A stretch of 34,504 nucleotides of DNA from Methanosarcinales archaeon (GCA_004211975.1 RXIK01000117.1:1-34504), one strand, 5' to 3'; shown: positions 6,588-16,002, counted from the first letter of the stretch. Notes: generated by a model from the letters alone, not told the origin. Numbers and translations: made by a program.

Positions 6588-8762
6588 ATGGCGCTGACGG
6601 TACGGGGTGGGGGCTTTTATCTTGATGATGATGAACGGATGCTTCTTGTGAGCGGTAGTGTTCATTACTGGCGGCTTGAACGCTTGCGATGGGGGGAGAT
6701 TCTTGATCGAGTATGTGAGATGGGGTTTTCAGTCATCTGCACCTATATACCATGGGGTGTTCACGAAATTTCCCGGGGAGAGTTTGATTTTGGCGAGATC
6801 AATCCTGATTATGACCTGGACGCGTTTTTAACACTTTGTGAGGATAAGGATCTGCGTGTGCTGCTGCGTCCGGGTCCGCATGTTAACTCTGAGATCACAT
6901 ATTTCGGGTTTCCAAAGCGGGTTCTTATGGATCCTCTGGTTCAATCGGTCACTGCCAATGGCACACCGGTGGTATTCCCATCGCCTCCAAGGATGTTTCC
7001 TGTACCGAGTTATGCATCAGAAAAATTTTATCAGGAAGTTGGCATATATTTCGATCGCGTCTGCCCGATCATACGAGATCATCTTCATCCGCACGGCGGT
7101 GTGATCGCTGTTCAGGCAGATAACGAGATGTCCTTTTTCCTGCGCACCCAGCCCTATGATCATGACTATTCAACCGGCGCGATTCTTCTGTATATAGGGT
7201 TCTTAAACGAAAAGTACCAGGATATCAAGCGGTTGAACAGTGCATACCGGACTGATTATGGTTCGTTTGATGAAGTGCCGCCACCCCGCAATTTTAATGC
7301 AGGGAAGGGGGATGATATTCCATATTATCTGGACTGGATCGAGTACAAGGAATATTATCTGCGGCACGGACTTGCACGTATCAGCGATATGTTAAAGGAA
7401 CGCGGCGTTGCCACGTTTATGTACCATAATTTGCCAGGGACCTGCTTAAAACCACCATACAACCAGATTAAGATGGAAGAGATCGTTGATACGGTTGGGT
7501 TTGACCTGTACTACTATAAAGAGGAGTATCACAAGGTAAAACGGTGCGTCCAGTATCTCAGTAGTATGAGTCGCGTGCCGTTCATAACAGAGTTTGCATC
7601 GGGATTCGTCGCACTCCCGATCCCGGTCAAACCGATCATGCTCGATGATGCCGAATTCACAACTTATGCCGCGCTCATGCACGGATTTTCGGGGATTAAT
7701 TTTTACATGTTAGTTGAGCGTGAACGGTGGGTTGGAAGCCCGATCGACCGATTTGGAGGAGTCAGAAAAGATCGGTTCCGGTTTTACCAGAGGTTTAACC
7801 GGATCATCAAACAGATAAATTATCAGAAACTAAGGATACAATGTGAAGGAATCCTGTTAGTAAACCGTGATTGTGCCCGTCTCGAACTTGCATCATCGCT
7901 TCTCACACCGATCCCGATCATTGGAGGTGTCACGCCGGAATACTATGTTAGCGAGAACAATCTCGGATTTAATGACATAATCCAGCTTGAATACGGGCGG
8001 CAGTGGGATGCGCTGTACTATGGGTTTGGCGCTGCGAAGTACGCTGTTACTATTGGGGATACCGAACTTCCACTGGAGCGACTTTCCAAGTACCGGGTGG
8101 TAGCAGTACCTGCATTTGATTTCATGAGCAGAGACGTTCAGGATAAATTAATCCACTATGCACAAGATGGTGGATGTCTTGTTATAGGACCAAGAATCCC
8201 TGAATACGATGAACACATCAAAGAATTTGAGATTATCGGAGAATACCTACCAAAACCTGACAGACGAATGGATAAGGTGATGGTGGAGGGTATCAAACTG
8301 AACGATGCAGATATATTTGATACCGGCGCAACCGACAATACAACTGATGGTGCAACCGGTGGCACAGACGATGCTGTTTCTGTTCTGACCGCTGACCCGG
8401 GAACAATCATCTACCAGCAGAAGATCGGGAGCGGTAGCATCATCCACTTCGGATTCCTCTTTCCAGGGATTACTGAGGATGTCCCGGCAGGGCTGATCAG
8501 CATAATCGATCGGATCGCAGCTGCTGGCGGGATGCGGCGCGTGATTCCATGTACTGACCCACAGATCGATGCAGCAGTGCATACATCGGACGGAGCAGAT
8601 GGCAGAGATATTCTATTCGTTGCAAACACAGGAATGGGGTGGAAAGATGTTGATATCGGCGGGATATATCTTGATCCGGATAGTGAAGAGATGGTTGGTC
8701 CGGTGATCAGGATTCCTGCGTACACGGTCAGGATTCTTAAGGTTGCTTCTCATGATCGGTGA
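6588..8762 (+). CDS. GH35-like beta-galactosidase family glycoside hydrolase
   Basis: This 724-residue TIM-barrel glycoside hydrolase resembles GH35. Its N-terminal block (LLVSGSVHYWRL, then TYIPWGVHE near 52-60) matches the GH35 barrel start. The putative acid/base is E180 in VQADNE and the putative nucleophile is E335 in PFITEF. A C-terminal part with a Rossmann-like segment (YRVVAVPAFDFMS) fits the extra domains of large beta-galactosidases. An Asp/Thr/Gly-rich linker (TGATDNTTDGATGGTDD) lies near residue 600. There is no signal peptide, so it should act in the cytoplasm. I chose the ATG at 6588, one base after the GT2 stop; a start at 6531 would overlap GT2 and adds nothing homologous. 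Coupling with a GT suggests glycan turnover or remodelling; the substrate is unknown. Confidence 0.82.
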   Translation: MALTVRGGGFYLDDDERMLLVSGSVHYWRLERLRWGEILDRVCEMGFSVICTYIPWGVHEISRGEFDFGEINPDYDLDAFLTLCEDKDLRVLLRPGPHVNSEITYFGFPKRVLMDPLVQSVTANGTPVVFPSPPRMFPVPSYASEKFYQEVGIYFDRVCPIIRDHLHPHGGVIAVQADNEMSFFLRTQPYDHDYSTGAILLYIGFLNEKYQDIKRLNSAYRTDYGSFDEVPPPRNFNAGKGDDIPYYLDWIEYKEYYLRHGLARISDMLKERGVATFMYHNLPGTCLKPPYNQIKMEEIVDTVGFDLYYYKEEYHKVKRCVQYLSSMSRVPFITEFASGFVALPIPVKPIMLDDAEFTTYAALMHGFSGINFYMLVERERWVGSPIDRFGGVRKDRFRFYQRFNRIIKQINYQKLRIQCEGILLVNRDCARLELASSLLTPIPIIGGVTPEYYVSENNLGFNDIIQLEYGRQWDALYYGFGAAKYAVTIGDTELPLERLSKYRVVAVPAFDFMSRDVQDKLIHYAQDGGCLVIGPRIPEYDEHIKEFEIIGEYLPKPDRRMDKVMVEGIKLNDADIFDTGATDNTTDGATGGTDDAVSVLTADPGTIIYQQKIGSGSIIHFGFLFPGITEDVPAGLISIIDRIAAAGGMRRVIPCTDPQIDAAVHTSDGADGRDILFVANTGMGWKDVDIGGIYLDPDSEEMVGPVIRIPAYTVRILKVASHDR

Positions 8763-9603
8763 GGATATCAGGATCCTGGACTGGGGTGTTGAGCAGTGGA
8801 ACAACCTCTACCACGCCCTATTTCACAGGGGCAAGCCAGAGGCAGCGATTATCATCATCCACGAGTCCGGTGTGCCACTGAAGATCATGCAGACCGGGCA
8901 GGGGTCAAGACCTGAACTCAAAGATCGATTTGCGGATGACCGGCAACTGAAAGACGTTGTCAAAGCGATACACCACGAAGAAGATGTGGACCGGGTCTAT
9001 GCCATATCTTATCCTGCGATACGGCGTATATTCACCAGATTTGAGAGCACTGTTGACTTTGACGCCAATTATATCAAGCAGTTGTTCTCGTTAAAAGACG
9101 CCATATCATCAGAGATCGGGACCGGGATCTGCCAGTACCCAGGCGGCTCAAACTGGCTTTCTGATCTTGAGTATAAAACGGTTAAAAAGATCATGACTTT
9201 CACACCTGATGACGCACTTGTCATGCTCACAATCTTCAGCGGTAATGATATCTGGACAAACTGGATCATTGGAATCGAGGGAGGCACGATCAACCTGATA
9301 ACAACACTCGATGCGATAAAGCCAGGAGCCAGATCGGTCGTGGATTGGCGACGTGAGTACCATCAGATCGCGGGTAGCGTGAAGAGACATTTTGGGGTTA
9401 AGCCGCTTGCGTTTTTCATGGACCACGAGACCTTCCGGGATCTGATCAGGAGTAAAGAGAAAACGCGGTTTTTTAGAGATGCACTATCCGGACGGAAGAT
9501 CCTGTCAAAGGCACTGCCGATCAAGTACCGGATTATTTTGTTTTTGCAGAGGGTGTTTGGGTGGTTAACCGGTAACAGGCGAGGTGGGACGGGTGGTTCT
9601 TGA
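8752..9603 (+). CDS. Conserved-looking protein of unknown function in the GT2-GH35 operon
   Basis: I do not recognise this 283-residue protein. Its ATG (8752) overlaps the last codons of GH35, so the two are translationally coupled. It appears soluble, with alternating beta and alpha patterns (AAIIIIHESG, VYAISYPAIRRIF, VMLTIFSGNDIWTNW, INLITTLDAIKP). The C-terminal 40 residues or so are basic and hydrophobic (KYRIILFLQRVFGWL), which could let it attach to the membrane. There is no signal peptide and no known catalytic motif. Its position suggests a role in the same carbohydrate pathway. An in-frame TTG at 8743 is a weaker start. Confidence 0.7.
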   Translation: MIGEDIRILDWGVEQWNNLYHALFHRGKPEAAIIIIHESGVPLKIMQTGQGSRPELKDRFADDRQLKDVVKAIHHEEDVDRVYAISYPAIRRIFTRFESTVDFDANYIKQLFSLKDAISSEIGTGICQYPGGSNWLSDLEYKTVKKIMTFTPDDALVMLTIFSGNDIWTNWIIGIEGGTINLITTLDAIKPGARSVVDWRREYHQIAGSVKRHFGVKPLAFFMDHETFRDLIRSKEKTRFFRDALSGRKILSKALPIKYRIILFLQRVFGWLTGNRRGGTGGS

Positions 9604-9665
9604 GTTGGCTTATACCATATCTGTCAGTGTTATGAAAACAACATCTAAGTTAATCAAATCAAAAC

Positions 9666-9674
9666 ATATTTAAA
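9666..9674 (+). promoter_or_regulatory. TATA box of the TrmB-family regulator gene
   Basis: ATATTTAAA, preceded by CAAAAC, lies 22 nt before the ATG at 9697. This spacing predicts a leaderless or nearly leaderless transcript, common in archaea. Confidence 0.6.
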
Positions 9675-9696
9675 GCAATGCAGCAGATAAAGTGTC

Positions 9697-10479
9697 ATGA
9701 AGACCGCTGTTGAATCCCTGCGTGATCTCGGGCTCACCGAGTATGAGGCAAAGGTGTACACTGCACTTGTAAGGATTCGGAGTGGAACAGCATCTGACAT
9801 CCATCTGGTCTCAGGGATTCCGCGTTCTGCGGTGTATGGTGCGCTAAATAGGCTTGAAGAGTGGGGGATAGTTGAGGTTCAGTCCTCCAAACCAATGAGG
9901 TACCGGGCGGTTCCTCCAGAGATTGCCCTTGGAAAACTGAAAGATAATTTTGTGGCTGAAAGCGAAAACGCACTTGCTGCACTTGAAGAAATCTATCAAA
10001 CACAGAAGGTGGGGGCGCGAGAAGAGGCAATATGGACAATAAGCGGAATAAAAAACGTAAGCGACAAGATTATCGAGATGGTTCAGGGGGCGCAGAACGA
10101 TGTTATCTTCGCGGCGTCTTATCCATCGTTTCACGAGATTGCGAAGACATACCCGATTTTCAAGAGTATAAAAGATGTACTATCCGATAAAATTGAAGAG
10201 GGCATTACTGTGAGGGTGACTGGCTTACGGAGCGAAGGACTTTACGATATTGCAAAGGATACCCCGGGAGCGATCATAAGGGCATTTCCCACGGATAAGC
10301 CAACTGCCGGCGGCGGAATACTGATCGTTGATGCTAAGGATGTGTTGATTGCGATCATGAGCGAAAATGCAGATACCGGCATGTATGATCTCATGGCAAT
10401 CTATACGGAGGGGGTTGGGGCTGCATCAATATTCAAACACTTCGTTGAGACTGAGTGGGATGCATCGGTTGCAATATGA
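9697..10479 (+). CDS. TrmB-family transcriptional regulator
   Basis: This 260-residue regulator begins with the typical TrmB winged helix: LRDLGLTEYEAKVYTALV, then SGIPRSAVYGALNRLEEWGIVE as the recognition helix and wing. Residues from about 100 on form a larger effector-type domain (beginning EEAIWTISG), as in long TrmB proteins that sense sugars or other ligands. Known archaeal TrmB proteins repress or activate sugar uptake and metabolic genes. Here it lies just upstream of an RND exporter and two COG1361-type exported proteins, and just downstream of the GH35 operon, so either could be its target. A TATA box 22 nt upstream suggests its own promoter. Confidence 0.88.
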   Translation: MKTAVESLRDLGLTEYEAKVYTALVRIRSGTASDIHLVSGIPRSAVYGALNRLEEWGIVEVQSSKPMRYRAVPPEIALGKLKDNFVAESENALAALEEIYQTQKVGAREEAIWTISGIKNVSDKIIEMVQGAQNDVIFAASYPSFHEIAKTYPIFKSIKDVLSDKIEEGITVRVTGLRSEGLYDIAKDTPGAIIRAFPTDKPTAGGGILIVDAKDVLIAIMSENADTGMYDLMAIYTEGVGAASIFKHFVETEWDASVAI

Positions 10480-10574
10480 AGGGAGCATAGGGGGCGGCTT
10501 ATATCTCGATTAAGGATATTTTTGAGAAGCTCGGTGTTGTAATCGAGAAGAACCCGGGTCTGATACTCGCAGTT

Positions 10575-12800
10575 GTGGCTATTCTTATTCTCATCTCTTT
10601 TTCCGGTGCGCAGCAGATCGAGATGGGGACTGGTATCGACATGTTTGTCGCGAAGGAGTCCCGCCTTTACCAGGATTTTGATCTCCTGTACCGACAGTAT
10701 TTTGGCACAGCAGCGATTGTGGTCATGGTTGAAGGCGGAGATGTGACCACGCCAGAGGTATTGTGCGCGATCGACCGCCTACAAACAGGTGTTTCCGGAA
10801 CTGAGGGTGTTATAGAGGTTATAGATATCGCAAGCATGGTGAAACATGCAAACCTTGGCGTATCAGGGCGCAGCCGAATCCCGGGTGAGGGGAGCGCGAT
10901 CAGGGTGCTCATCAATACGCTACCTGAAAAACAGCGCGGGATTGTGCTGCCTGACACGCGGCATACCGCTGTATTTGTAACCATGCCTGCACGAGCAACT
11001 GATGCCGAGATGGAGGGGGTACTATCCAATGTCGAGGATATGGTGGGATGGGCAGCGTTTCCAGCAGGATATAATGTCATCGTCACAGGCGAACCCGCGT
11101 TTGGTATTGCCATGAAAAACGAGATGAACTCGAGCATGGGACCGCTCCTTCTGATTGCATCGCTTCTGATGGTAGTTGTGCTCTTCATCGCGTTCAGACA
11201 TGCACGGTGGCAACTCCTCCCGCTTCCAATCGTCCTTATTGGGATTATCTGGACGTTCGGTGCGACTGGATTTCTCGGAATACCGCTCTCGATGGTCTCG
11301 ATGTCTGCTTTTCCGATCCTGATCGGACTTGGAATCGACTATGCGATCCAGTTCCACAACCGCATCGAAGAGGAGTTCGCAAGAAGTGCTGATGCAAAGA
11401 GAGCGGTAAGAGCGACAGTAAGACATACCGCACCTGCCGTCCTGATCGCACTGATCATCACAGGGCTTGGTTTCGTGAGTTTGTTTACATCAACGGTGCC
11501 GATGATTCAGGATTTTGGACTTCTGTGCCTGGTTGGCATCATCTGCTGCTTCTTTTCTGCTCTATTCATCGAAATCACGGTGATCTACACGCTACATCAC
11601 ATAGGCAACAGGAAGAATCGTAAGCAAATGACTAATCGGACGGTTAACAAGAATAATATGGCAGACAGTGCCGCCGAACGATTTTTCGGCAGTCTTGCAG
11701 TCTGGGCTGCAAAGAATCCCGTGCTGGTTCTCGGTGTCGCCGGGCTGCTCTGTCTCGGAGGGCTGTACGCCGACACCTGTGTTGGCATCCAGACCGATGT
11801 AAAGAAGTTCGTGCCATCTGACATGCCTTCACTTGTCGATATGCACCACATGGTCAAGGTTCTTGGCGGCACTGACCAGTTAAACGTGATCGTTAAGGCA
11901 GATGACGTGACCGATCCTACTGTGATCGAGTGGATGGATCGGTTTGCCGCACACGAGGTTGAACTACACCCCTATATTTCCAGTGGAGAAAGCATAGCGG
12001 ATCTGATAAAGGCAACGAATCAGGGGGTGCTTCCAGAGGATGCCGGGCAAGTGGACGCTATTATTCAAACGATTCCCGAGAGCACAAGAGACAATTATAT
12101 CTACGGGCGCACAACTGCGCTTCTCAACCTTGGTATCGGGGATGCGATATCAGGGCTCGGGCTTCCCCGAATCGAGCGGCTGATCAGACTCGTGGAAGAT
12201 GATGTCCGGTGGATGCCGCCACCACCCGGTGTTACCGTCACGATCACAGGACAGTCTGTTGTGATGACAACGGTGATTGTGGCACTCACGACCGGCAGAC
12301 AGTTTATGACGTTTGTGGGGCTCGTTCTGATTCTCGGTGGGCTCTTCTTGCTCTACCGCGACTGGCTGAAAGCGATAGTGCCAGTGCTCACAATGACCCT
12401 GGTCATCGGCTGGTCAGGAGGCGTGATGTACTTGCTTGGTATGGACTACACTCCAATGACCGCAACGCTCGGAGCACTGATCCTCGGCGTCGGCTCCGAG
12501 TATGCAGTGATGATGATGGAACGGTACTTTGAGGAGCGGGAGAACGGACTTGCCCCAATTGATGCAATCCGGGTGTCCACGGGTAAGATCGGAGTTGCAA
12601 TCCTGGCATCCGGGTGCACGACTCTTGCAGGGTTCTCAGCACTGATTGCGTCGCCGTTCTCGATGAACCAAAACTTCGGAATCGTGACCGTTATCGATGT
12701 ACTGCTCGCGCTGATCGCAAGTTTCTTCGTCTTTCCGGTGATTGTGGTGTGGCTGGATGGGGCGCGGGAGAAGAGGAGAGCGCGGAAAGGGGTGCTTTAG
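10575..12800 (+). CDS. RND superfamily exporter (HAE3/MMPL-like)
   Basis: This 741-residue membrane transporter of the RND superfamily (HAE3/MMPL type) has two homologous halves. Each has a large external loop followed by five transmembrane helices. The helix-4 signatures GLGIDYAIQFHNRIEEE and GVGSEYAVMMMERYFEERE appear in the first and second half. Such proteins use ion gradients to export lipids, hydrophobic compounds or envelope components. The GTG start at 10575 lies inside the expected first transmembrane helix. In-frame sequence from 10491 reads IKDIFEKLGVVIEKNPGLIL, exactly the family N-terminus, but contains no ATG, GTG or TTG. The true start is probably upstream with a rare codon (ATT at 10509 is a candidate), or the start was lost. 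The COG1361 proteins downstream commonly accompany such exporters in archaea. Confidence 0.87.
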   Translation: MAILILISFSGAQQIEMGTGIDMFVAKESRLYQDFDLLYRQYFGTAAIVVMVEGGDVTTPEVLCAIDRLQTGVSGTEGVIEVIDIASMVKHANLGVSGRSRIPGEGSAIRVLINTLPEKQRGIVLPDTRHTAVFVTMPARATDAEMEGVLSNVEDMVGWAAFPAGYNVIVTGEPAFGIAMKNEMNSSMGPLLLIASLLMVVVLFIAFRHARWQLLPLPIVLIGIIWTFGATGFLGIPLSMVSMSAFPILIGLGIDYAIQFHNRIEEEFARSADAKRAVRATVRHTAPAVLIALIITGLGFVSLFTSTVPMIQDFGLLCLVGIICCFFSALFIEITVIYTLHHIGNRKNRKQMTNRTVNKNNMADSAAERFFGSLAVWAAKNPVLVLGVAGLLCLGGLYADTCVGIQTDVKKFVPSDMPSLVDMHHMVKVLGGTDQLNVIVKADDVTDPTVIEWMDRFAAHEVELHPYISSGESIADLIKATNQGVLPEDAGQVDAIIQTIPESTRDNYIYGRTTALLNLGIGDAISGLGLPRIERLIRLVEDDVRWMPPPPGVTVTITGQSVVMTTVIVALTTGRQFMTFVGLVLILGGLFLLYRDWLKAIVPVLTMTLVIGWSGGVMYLLGMDYTPMTATLGALILGVGSEYAVMMMERYFEERENGLAPIDAIRVSTGKIGVAILASGCTTLAGFSALIASPFSMNQNFGIVTVIDVLLALIASFFVFPVIVVWLDGAREKRRARKGVL

Positions 12801-12924
12801 GATATGAGCCGTGAAATGCTTGGTTATGAGACTGAGGTGCTCTGGTTACATTATCCGGAGATATTGAATTGGAACGATCAACATTCAACATAAAAGATAA
12901 ACAGAAACAAGGAGATGAGAACAG

Positions 12925-13122
12925 ATGTTAAAGACAGTACATGCAACATACGGTGGTGAGGTGCCACGTCCCAAAGGAATCGAAATAATCAGACATGCAA
13001 AGACAAAAACCGGCTCTTTTTTAGAGACCGCTCGATTGCTCAGGTTAGAAGGTCCGGACGATTGGTCAAGTCATATCGAGGATTACCTCTACGGAAACAG
13101 GAGTGGGGAGGATACTGAATGA
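12925..13122 (+). CDS. Small VapB/AF2212-like antitoxin protein without a partner toxin
   Basis: This is a 65-residue protein with a good ribosome binding site (AAGGAGATG about 10 nt upstream). The N-terminus MLKTVHATYGGEVPRPKGIEI resembles the short beta-strand start of AF2212/DUF104-type antitoxins. The C-terminus DDWSSHIEDYLYG matches the tail by which VapB antitoxins contact PIN toxins; the VapB at 33942 ends VDEYLYR. No PIN-domain gene follows. Instead its TGA overlaps by ATGA the start of a COG1361-type exported protein, so the two are translationally coupled. It is either an orphan antitoxin or a domesticated regulator of the exported-protein genes. Confidence 0.6.
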   Translation: MLKTVHATYGGEVPRPKGIEIIRHAKTKTGSFLETARLLRLEGPDDWSSHIEDYLYGNRSGEDTE

Positions 13123-14219
13123 ACACAACAAAAACAGCATTTGTAGCACTACTACTAATCGCAGCGCTCACCACACTCGCAACATCGATACCAGTCGCGT
13201 CCGCAGCAGGCTTGCCAGATGACCTCTCGCCGGGTTTCACATTCTCGAAAAACTTCTATGACATTCACGGCAAGCCAAACATCACCGCGTCAATCATCGG
13301 CGACAACGAGTTCGATCGGGGTGACGAGATAACACTCACAATTGACCTCATCAACCGCGGCGTCGTTCTCGGGTTCGAGTCCGACCGGATGCCTGACGAC
13401 GACAACGAGATCGATCTTGCAGAGATGGAACTTGGATACGAACTCCAGCAGGTAAATGCAATCGGGATAACAGCAGTCCTCGCCACTCCGGACGGGGTCC
13501 CAATCGATGTGAAATCAGGACCGCAGCAGGTTGGCTCGATCAGAGGAAGCAAAGGAGCACGCGAGACGGTTAAATTCAACATCGATATCGATGAGAACGC
13601 GCCCGCAGGCACATATCCACTCGTCCTTGCCACGAGTTACATCTACCAGAAGAACGTGCAGATGGACGGCAATGTCTCTGAGAATAGGATGGATGGGAAC
13701 TTCTGGTACGATACGCTCAACCAGACGCAAATACTTTACCTATCGGTCAGGAAACTTGCTGATTTCAATATCACAGACGTCTCATCCGATCTTCAGGCGG
13801 GGGAGGATGACCGGGTGCTTTCCATAACTTACCGGAATATTGGTGAGGAGGCAGCGGTGGACGCGGTAGCCCGGATCAGTGTGACCGACCCGTTCAGCAG
13901 CACCGACGATCAGGCATATCTTGGGGTGCTCGAACCGGGTGAGAGTGTGATCGCTGTATTCGTACTTGACACGGATTCCAGCGCAGCAATAAAGCCGTAT
14001 GGAATCAACACGGAGATCAGGTTCAAGGATTCAGGCGGGGAGTTAAAGATATCCGAGTCAATGACCGCGAGGGTCACGATTGCACCCCTGATACCAGGGT
14101 CAGAGAAGATAAAGCCATACATATTCCCGATTGTGCTGATCCTGCTTCTTGCGCTTCTGGCAGTCGGGGTCAGGTACTATATCAGGAATTTCATGAGCGG
14201 TGGTTCCGGTGCAAAATAG
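13119..14219 (+). CDS. Exported COG1361-type (S-layer-like) protein with C-terminal membrane anchor
   Basis: This is a 366-residue exported protein. It has a signal peptide (MNTTKTAFVALLLIAALTTL, with likely cleavage after VASAA near residue 30), an extracellular region rich in Ig-like beta strands with repeated VLSITYRNIGEEAAVDAVARI-type motifs, and a single C-terminal transmembrane helix (IFPIVLILLLALLAVGV) followed by a short basic tail. The 'N-G-E-x-A-x-D-A-x-A-R-I' type repeats are characteristic of archaeal COG1361 proteins. It is a paralogue of the next gene. Both follow the RND exporter, suggesting an envelope complex in which these act as external partners. Confidence 0.78.
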   Translation: MNTTKTAFVALLLIAALTTLATSIPVASAAGLPDDLSPGFTFSKNFYDIHGKPNITASIIGDNEFDRGDEITLTIDLINRGVVLGFESDRMPDDDNEIDLAEMELGYELQQVNAIGITAVLATPDGVPIDVKSGPQQVGSIRGSKGARETVKFNIDIDENAPAGTYPLVLATSYIYQKNVQMDGNVSENRMDGNFWYDTLNQTQILYLSVRKLADFNITDVSSDLQAGEDDRVLSITYRNIGEEAAVDAVARISVTDPFSSTDDQAYLGVLEPGESVIAVFVLDTDSSAAIKPYGINTEIRFKDSGGELKISESMTARVTIAPLIPGSEKIKPYIFPIVLILLLALLAVGVRYYIRNFMSGGSGAK

Positions 14220-15255
14220 ACGGATTATGGTTGCTCTGATCGCTGCGACCATGATCATGATCTGCATGGCGCAGGTTTCGCTCGCAAAGTATATTCCTGA
14301 GAGCTACACACGATCCACAAACTACTACGACGTCACCGGCGACCCCCTCCTCGTTGCGACACTTGTTGGAGATAACGAGTTTCGCCGCGGCGAGGATGCG
14401 GTGCTTGAGATCACGCTCCAGAACTACGGGGCGATCTTTACGATCAAGGGAGACGAATATATCGATCCGGACGATTCAGATCATTCCAACGAGGAAAAAC
14501 TTGCCGCGATCGAATTCGGAGTGGAACTGAAAAAATCCGCCGCAGACCGCTCCCGGGCTGTTCTTCTTGCAGATGGTGCGCCAATCGATGTCGCGGCTGA
14601 GGTCAGGGAGATTGAGACGATTGAAGCCGGCAAAACCGGAACCATGCGGTTTCCGATCCGTATCGATGATGACGCGCCAGCCGGAATCTACCAGCTACGT
14701 CTGGAGGTCTGCTACGATCACATTGATAACGTGCAAGTAGAAGGAACCCCGAACAACCCGGATGTTAACTACTGGAACGTGACAGAGACATGGAACCAGA
14801 GCATACCGGTTGTGGTCGAGAAAGAGTCAGATTTTAAGGTTGTTTGCGTCTCTTCCACCCTGATAGTTGGGGAAACTGGGTTTCTGAACATAACATACCA
14901 GAACACCGGCGAGGTGGTGGCGACAGATGCGATCGCCCGCATAAGCGACATGCTGCCATTCACTGCTGCCCGGAATCAGGAGCGCATCGGTTTGATTGCG
15001 CCGGGCGAGTCTGTGACCGCATCATTTGCGGTGGGGACTGATCGGAGCGCGGTTCCGAAAGTATACGATGTGAGCACAGGGATCCGGTTTAAAGACGAAG
15101 ACGACGAGATCAAGATCTCAGACTCCATGCAGATCGGGGCAGTGGTTGCCCCAGGGGTTCCGTTTTCCGAGAAACTGGGTGCTGCGAAGTGGTGGATCAT
15201 TGCGGCGGTGCTCGCGGTCATAGTGGCTCAGGGATGGCGGGCATGGAAACGATGA
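14200..15255 (+). CDS. Exported COG1361-type protein, paralogue of the preceding gene
   Basis: This 351-residue protein has the same architecture as its upstream neighbour. Both share S/NYYDVTGDP-like, VGDNEFRRGEDA-like and FLNITYQNTGEVVATDAIARI-like segments, plus IRFKDEDDEIKISDSM near the end. The signal peptide is MVPVQNRRIMVALIAATMI and following, and the C-terminus is a membrane helix (WWIIAAVLAVIVAQGW) with basic residues after it. The GTG start at 14200 overlaps the preceding gene by 20 bp and gives a proper basic n-region; an ATG at 14227 is an alternative. The tandem duplication suggests a heteromeric surface complex with the RND exporter. Confidence 0.77.
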   Translation: MVPVQNRRIMVALIAATMIMICMAQVSLAKYIPESYTRSTNYYDVTGDPLLVATLVGDNEFRRGEDAVLEITLQNYGAIFTIKGDEYIDPDDSDHSNEEKLAAIEFGVELKKSAADRSRAVLLADGAPIDVAAEVREIETIEAGKTGTMRFPIRIDDDAPAGIYQLRLEVCYDHIDNVQVEGTPNNPDVNYWNVTETWNQSIPVVVEKESDFKVVCVSSTLIVGETGFLNITYQNTGEVVATDAIARISDMLPFTAARNQERIGLIAPGESVTASFAVGTDRSAVPKVYDVSTGIRFKDEDDEIKISDSMQIGAVVAPGVPFSEKLGAAKWWIIAAVLAVIVAQGWRAWKR

Positions 15256-15590
15256 GCGCGCGGATGCCGGGCGGTGCGATCATGATAGCTTCTGAGACTC
15301 TCTTGGTAATTCGCGAGTGTGAGTGTCTCGTGGATGGATTGTGGTGATGTGATATTAAGTGCTTAAGGATCCTGAAGTTCACGAATGCTAAACCGGAATT
15401 AGATTCGTGCCATTTGTCCAAACGCACTAATTCATGATAAAAACTGACATAACTCGATAAAATTTCCGATAAACGACTGGAACTAAAGTTTAGCGATCAA
15501 GGGTAAATGAACAAACTCTGTATGTGTCGGTCACTGCAACACAAGATGCCAGAGACCGTTTCTGATCAATGAAGTGATAAAGAATAAAAC
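15256..15590. other. Intergenic region with no recognised feature
   Basis: These 335 bases lie between the convergent ends of the COG1361 gene and the minus-strand zinc-ribbon gene. I see no ORF with support, RNA gene or strong hairpin. It is more A+T-rich than the flanking genes. Confidence 0.5.
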
Positions 15591-15953
15591 TCATCTCAAG
15601 ACGTCATCGTCTGTTTCTTCGTCCGGAACTTCTTTTTCCAGGTGTTCAATCTTGCAGAGTGGCGGATATTTCGTGAAAGCTGCGAGCACGGTCAGTGCCC
15701 TCGTACGAATTGACTTTCGTCCGCTTCGGGCGTATTTCTCCAGCATCGCTCGGTCGTCTTGCGAGAGGTTTTGGCAGGATAGTGCACTGTAAATGCGAGT
15801 TATGGCTGTATCTTCGGACTTTCGCGCCTTTGCTTTTCTTGCGCATTTCTTGCAGATATGGGCTGCGTGTCCTTTGCCAGTGAACTTCTCGTTTGGCAGG
15901 ATCTTTTTGCACACCCTGCAGAAGTGTCCGCGATATCGTTTTTTCTTTGTCAT
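15591..15953 (-). CDS. Small zinc-ribbon protein of unknown function
   Basis: This is a 120-residue basic protein. Residues 12-37 form a four-cysteine zinc ribbon (C12-x2-C15 in FCRVCKK and C34-x2-C37 in HICKKCARK) with the segment NEKFTGKGHAAHIC between. The rest is helical, with an acidic C-terminus (EVPDEETDDDV). Short proteins with this RxFCRVC...GKGHxxHIC pattern are known but uncharacterised. The ribosome binding site GGGGTAA precedes the ATG. It lies downstream of the mtr terminator on the same strand, so it is probably expressed separately or by read-through. Confidence 0.72.
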   Translation of the reverse strand: MTKKKRYRGHFCRVCKKILPNEKFTGKGHAAHICKKCARKAKARKSEDTAITRIYSALSCQNLSQDDRAMLEKYARSGRKSIRTRALTVLAAFTKYPPLCKIEHLEKEVPDEETDDDVLR

Positions 15954-16002
15954 TCGTTACCCCAAAAACAACCGGTCAAAGAGTTTCTCTCAGTGGTTTT
16001 CC

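Noticed and set aside
12804-12893. 29-residue ORF after the RND exporter
   Set aside because: It is very short, has no good ribosome binding site and resembles nothing I know.
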